Source: Anaerolineales bacterium (GTDB taxonomy: Bacteria > Chloroflexota > Anaerolineae > Anaerolineales > UBA4823). From it: a stretch of 10,027 bases of DNA. The notes below the pieces were generated by a model. That model ran no database searches, had not been told where the DNA came from, and saw only the letters and a program-made list of their open reading frames with translations. Below, one piece after another: positions 7,443-10,027 of this stretch; positions within the stretch are counted from its first letter, which is position 1, and every line of letters begins with the position of its first letter. The stretch is taken from NCBI GenBank assembly GCA_016932955.1, contig JAFGBV010000106.1, positions 1-10,027 of the forward strand. The letters run 5' to 3'. Position numbers and translations under genes: made by a program.

Positions 7443-8447
7443 TTAATTGCTCAATCGTAAATGCGGAAATTCTAACAGCATCGTTTCCAGTGCAAGCTGC
7501 AGGTTGATATTGCTGTGCTCGATTTTTTCCAGGGCTTGATTCATCAAAGATAGCGTACGGCAGGCCTGCTCAAAACCGACCTGTGCTGCTAGCCCGCTTA
7601 CCTGCGCTGCCCAGTCCACATTGACCAGCGGCACAGATGACCCGGCGGAGCGCAGCACCACGTCGCGCCACAGGCTGATCCAGACCTGGAGTTCCGCAGG
7701 GATGGATTCCTTATCCTCTTTTACTGCGCGCATTGCAAAAGCAAATTTGTCCGTCCGGCTGGCGTTCAGCAGACCGCAGAAATCTTCCAGCCACTGGCTG
7801 CGCTGCTCAAGCAGCTCCGGTTGTTCATTAAGCTGCACAGCACGCGCAGGCAATCCCCCGGTAACGTGAGCCAGCAGGCTTGCCTGCTCAGCGGGTATCC
7901 CCCACTGGCTTTGCAGCCCCTCAGCCACCGCTTCCGCGGCGAGAGGGCGCAGGCGCAATACTTCACAGCGCGAGGTGATGGTTGGCAGCAGATTATCCGG
8001 GTCGTCCGCCGTCAGCATGATGATGACCTGTGGAGGGGGTTCCTCCAGTGTCTTCAACATCGCATTCGGCACGCTTGTGTGTGCATCCTGGAAGTTCAGG
8101 AACAGCGCAATCTTGTAACGCGCTTCGTATGGGGCAAGCGCCAGGTTATGCTGGACCTCGCGCACCTGTTCAACCTTGATCACCCTGCTTCCCTCGTCTG
8201 GCTGGATGACCATCAGGTCAGGATGCTGCATCCGCTCCAACCTTGTGCAGGTCGAGCAGGTCAGGCAGGGCTGGCCCGGCTGGGGGGGATTCGGGCAATT
8301 CAGCGCCTGAGCCAGACGCAGTGCCAACATCCGCCGGCCGACGCCCTCCGGCCCGCTGAACAGATAAGCATGCCGCACCCGTCCACCGGCGATTTGTTGT
8401 TTGAGCAGGTCAACTGCCCACTCGTGACCCAGAATATTCCAATCCAT
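7443..8447 (-). CDS. holB: DNA polymerase III delta-prime-like clamp-loader subunit
   Basis: A 334-residue AAA+ protein. Visible: an N-terminal ILGHEWAVDLLKQQI (box II-like); a Walker-A-like GPEGVGRR (32-39) in which Arg replaces the ATP-binding Lys; a zinc module Cys51-X9-Cys61-X2-Cys64-X2-Cys67; the conserved NAMLKTLEEPP (128-138); and the SRC motif (159-161), which supplies the arginine finger to a neighbouring ATPase. The Walker B acidic residues are lost (IALFLNFQDAH). The delta-prime subunit is a non-hydrolysing stator of the clamp loader that loads the sliding clamp on DNA, and the lost Walker residues fit that role rather than DnaX. The C-terminal collar region (about 200-334) is poorly conserved, as is usual. 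The ATG at 8445-8447 has a strong promoter just upstream and no Shine-Dalgarno. First gene of the minus-strand run, divergent from the helicase. Confidence 0.9.
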   Translation of the reverse strand: MDWNILGHEWAVDLLKQQIAGGRVRHAYLFSGPEGVGRRMLALRLAQALNCPNPPQPGQPCLTCSTCTRLERMQHPDLMVIQPDEGSRVIKVEQVREVQHNLALAPYEARYKIALFLNFQDAHTSVPNAMLKTLEEPPPQVIIMLTADDPDNLLPTITSRCEVLRLRPLAAEAVAEGLQSQWGIPAEQASLLAHVTGGLPARAVQLNEQPELLEQRSQWLEDFCGLLNASRTDKFAFAMRAVKEDKESIPAELQVWISLWRDVVLRSAGSSVPLVNVDWAAQVSGLAAQVGFEQACRTLSLMNQALEKIEHSNINLQLALETMLLEFPHLRLSN

Positions 8448-8453
8448 AGCGTC

Positions 8454-8482
8454 ATTTTAGTCGAATGACCGCATCTTGGCAA
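8454..8482 (-). promoter_or_regulatory. Sigma70-type promoter of holB, probably leaderless
   Basis: On the minus strand, -35 TTGCCA (complement of 8477-8482), a 17-base spacer and -10 TAAAAT (complement of 8454-8459). The -10 ends six bases before the holB ATG, so the expected first transcribed base is the A of ATG or its neighbour. There is no Shine-Dalgarno. This would be the main promoter for the six-gene minus-strand run. Confidence 0.65.
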
Positions 8483-8485
8483 CCG

Positions 8486-8493
8486 GATTAATC
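8486..8493. other. GATTAATC palindrome between the two divergent -35 boxes
   Basis: A perfect 8-bp palindrome located midway between the -35 elements of the holB and helicase promoters (8477-8482 and 8504-8509). Its position would suit a regulator or a flexible AT-rich contact for both promoters. An 8-mer palindrome can occur by chance. Confidence 0.2.
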
Positions 8494-8503
8494 ACATTGG
8501 ACG

Positions 8504-8532
8504 TTGACATCGCCTGTCTGTGACGGTAGAAT
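8504..8532 (+). promoter_or_regulatory. Near-consensus promoter of the UvrD/PcrA helicase gene
   Basis: TTGACA at 8504-8509, a spacer of exactly 17 bases, and TAGAAT at 8527-8532. The predicted transcription start (6-8 bases after the -10) falls at about 8539-8540, the first base of the GTG start codon. This predicts a leaderless mRNA and argues against the ATG at 8531, which overlaps the -10 box. Confidence 0.75.
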
Positions 8533-8537
8533 GTCAC
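8520..8537. promoter_or_regulatory. Inverted repeat GTGAC-N8-GTCAC around the helicase -10 box
   Basis: GTGAC (8520-8524) and GTCAC (8533-8537) are perfect 5-bp inverted arms flanking the TAGAAT box. A protein bound here would block RNA polymerase, so it is a candidate operator. It does not match the LexA boxes I know. Short arms make chance possible. Confidence 0.3.
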
Positions 8538-8539
8538 CC

Positions 8540-10027
8540 GTGAATCTCCTTTCTGGTCTCAACATCCAACAACAACAAGCGGTGATGGCGGGTCTGGGTC
8601 CGGTGCTGGTACTGGCAGGTCCGGGTTCCGGCAAGACCCGCGTGCTCACCCAGCGCGTTGCCTATCTGATCGGTTCAATGGGCGTGCGTCCCTATCATAT
8701 CCTGGCAGTCACTTTCACCAACAAAGCTGCCCGCGAGATGGAAGCCCGCGTCACCAACCTGCTCGACGAAAATGCCCACGGCGTCAGCCTGGGCACTTTT
8801 CACGCCACCTGCGCCCGTATCCTGCGCCGGGAAGCCGAACAATTCCCCTTCAATTCCAATTTCGTCATCTTCGATAGCGACGACCAGCTTAGCCTGGTCA
8901 AGAATGCCCTGGCAGACTTGAACCTGGACGAAAAGCTCTATCGCCCGCAAGCCGTACATGCTGCCATTTCCGCAGCCAAGAATGAGCTGATCTTGCCTGA
9001 TGAATATCCACAACAGACCTACCGTGATGAGGTCTATAAGCGCGTCTACACACGCTACCAGCAGTTCTTGTTAGCCAACAACGCGGTGGATTTTGACGAC
9101 CTGCTGCTATACACTGCCATGCTGATGGACGAGAACATCCCCACCCGCGAAAAGTACGCCCGCCGTTTTGAGCATGTCCTGGTGGATGAATTTCAGGACA
9201 CCAATATGGCACAATATGTCCTCTTGAAGCACCTGGCTTCTTTCCATCACAATCTCTTTGTCGTCGGGGATGCTGACCAGTCCATCTATCGCTGGCGCGG
9301 CGCTGATTATCGCAATGTCCTGCGCTTCGAAAAGGATTTCCCCGATGCACAGGTCATTTTGTTGGAACAAAACTACCGCTCCACGCAGCCTATTTTAGAT
9401 GTAGCCATGACGGTCATCGACCGCAACCCGCAGCGCACACCCAAGCGCCTGTTCACCGAGCGTCACGGCGGGCAAAAGCCGACCCTGCACGAAGCCTATG
9501 ACGACCGGCTGGAAGCAAACTACGTGGTAGATACGATTGCCAGCCTGGTCAGCCGGCAGGAAAACCAGCCTGGCGACTTCGCCGTTATGTACCGCACCAA
9601 TGCCCAGTCACGCTTGCTGGAAGAGGCCTTCCTGCATGCCGGGCTGCCTTATAAGCTGGTCGGGGCACAGCGATTTTATGGACGCCGTGAGATCAAAGAT
9701 ATCATCGCCTACCTGCGCCTGGTGCACAACCCGAATGATGAGCTCAGCCTGACCCGCATCATTAACGTGCCTACGCGGGGCATCGGTGATAAAACCGTGC
9801 AGTCCCTGCGTACTCAGGCGCTAAAAGCCAGCCTCACCCCGGGTGAGCTGCTGCTTGACCTGGCACGAGGCAGCGAGTCGCCCTTCCACGCATCCTTCTC
9901 GGGGCGCGTGCTGACCGTCCTCGATTCCTTTGCCACTCGACTGGCAAGCTGGCGCAGTATGGTGGGCGAGCTTGCCCCATTACGCATACTCGACCGCATC
10001 CTGGATGACGTCCAATACCGCAGCTAT
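8540..10027 (+). CDS. UvrD/PcrA-family 3'-5' DNA helicase, N-terminal 496 codons (3' end outside window)
   Basis: Superfamily 1A helicase that unwinds DNA in repair and at stalled forks. Motifs in order from GTG 8540: Q motif LNIQQQQAV; motif I AGPGSGKT (Lys32); Ia FTNKAAREM (59-67); Ib/Ic LGTFHATCARIL (84-95); II VDEFQDTN (Asp216, Glu217); III VGDADQSIYRWRGA (242-255); and IV LEQNYRST (275-282). It continues into the 2B region (VPTRGIGDKT, RILDRILDDV) and is still open at 10027. The family is usually about 700-750 residues, so about two thirds is present. Start choice: GTG 8540 lies 7 bases after the -10 box and has no Shine-Dalgarno, fitting a leaderless transcript. ATG 8531 would add MSP but overlaps the -10 box. 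It is divergent from holB. UvrD versus PcrA cannot be told apart here; Rep is less likely. Confidence 0.95.
   Translation, partial: MNLLSGLNIQQQQAVMAGLGPVLVLAGPGSGKTRVLTQRVAYLIGSMGVRPYHILAVTFTNKAAREMEARVTNLLDENAHGVSLGTFHATCARILRREAEQFPFNSNFVIFDSDDQLSLVKNALADLNLDEKLYRPQAVHAAISAAKNELILPDEYPQQTYRDEVYKRVYTRYQQFLLANNAVDFDDLLLYTAMLMDENIPTREKYARRFEHVLVDEFQDTNMAQYVLLKHLASFHHNLFVVGDADQSIYRWRGADYRNVLRFEKDFPDAQVILLEQNYRSTQPILDVAMTVIDRNPQRTPKRLFTERHGGQKPTLHEAYDDRLEANYVVDTIASLVSRQENQPGDFAVMYRTNAQSRLLEEAFLHAGLPYKLVGAQRFYGRREIKDIIAYLRLVHNPNDELSLTRIINVPTRGIGDKTVQSLRTQALKASLTPGELLLDLARGSESPFHASFSGRVLTVLDSFATRLASWRSMVGELAPLRILDRILDDVQYRSY

Noticed and set aside
7821..8468. A 215-codon open frame on the plus strand opposite holB
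   Set aside because: Antisense shadow of a well-supported gene, rich in Gln, His and Arg, with no family resemblance. It also overlaps the holB promoter.
8531..8533. ATG as the helicase start
   Set aside because: It overlaps the TAGAAT -10 box, so it would lie upstream of the predicted transcription start. GTG 8540 fits better, though the difference is only three residues.
8675..9350. Minus-strand open frames opposite the helicase gene
   Set aside because: The helicase motifs I, Ia, II, III and IV lie on the other strand without a break. These frames are shadows.

Overview
The window looks like chromosomal DNA of a free-living bacterium with moderate GC (mid-50s percent by eye). My best guess is a member of the Chloroflexota, class Anaerolineae. 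This rests on the style of the soluble GAF-type histidine kinases, the form of the HolB-like protein and leaderless-looking starts. It is inference, because no marker gene such as rRNA is present. I see no mobile element, CRISPR array, tRNA or rRNA.

Layout. Bases 1-570 (+) hold the C-terminal end of a sensor histidine kinase whose start lies outside the window. Bases 571-844 are a 274-base gap between convergent genes. It contains a strong 12-bp-stem hairpin, an orphan Shine-Dalgarno plus a six-codon ORF, and several TTGTGAG/CTCACAA arms. From 8447 down to 845, six genes run on the minus strand with small gaps (34, 49, 8, about 13 and 5 bases) and probably form one operon or two overlapping transcripts. 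In transcription order they are a DNA polymerase III delta-prime-like clamp-loader protein (holB), a 693-aa GAF-GAF-PAS histidine kinase, a metallo-beta-lactamase-fold protein with an altered metal-binding motif, an L-asparaginase II family protein, an endonuclease III (nth), and a 601-aa GAF-GAF histidine kinase. On the plus strand, divergent from holB, bases 8540-10027 hold the first 496 codons of a UvrD/PcrA-type DNA helicase that runs off the end.

How they may work together. The right half is a DNA-maintenance locus: a clamp-loader subunit, a 3'-5' repair helicase and, further down, a base-excision repair enzyme. They share a compact divergent promoter region of about 83-92 bases. Both divergent genes have near-consensus sigma70-type promoters whose -10 box lies 6-7 bases from the start codon, and neither has a Shine-Dalgarno, which suggests leaderless mRNAs. 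The 693-aa kinase start shows the same geometry. All three kinases lack obvious membrane segments in the parts visible, and no response regulator lies beside them, so their partners must be elsewhere.

The most unusual items are the metallo-beta-lactamase-fold protein with several replaced ligands, the cluster of probable leaderless starts, and the structured element between the convergent kinases. I did not find convincing evidence for a wholly new multi-gene system.
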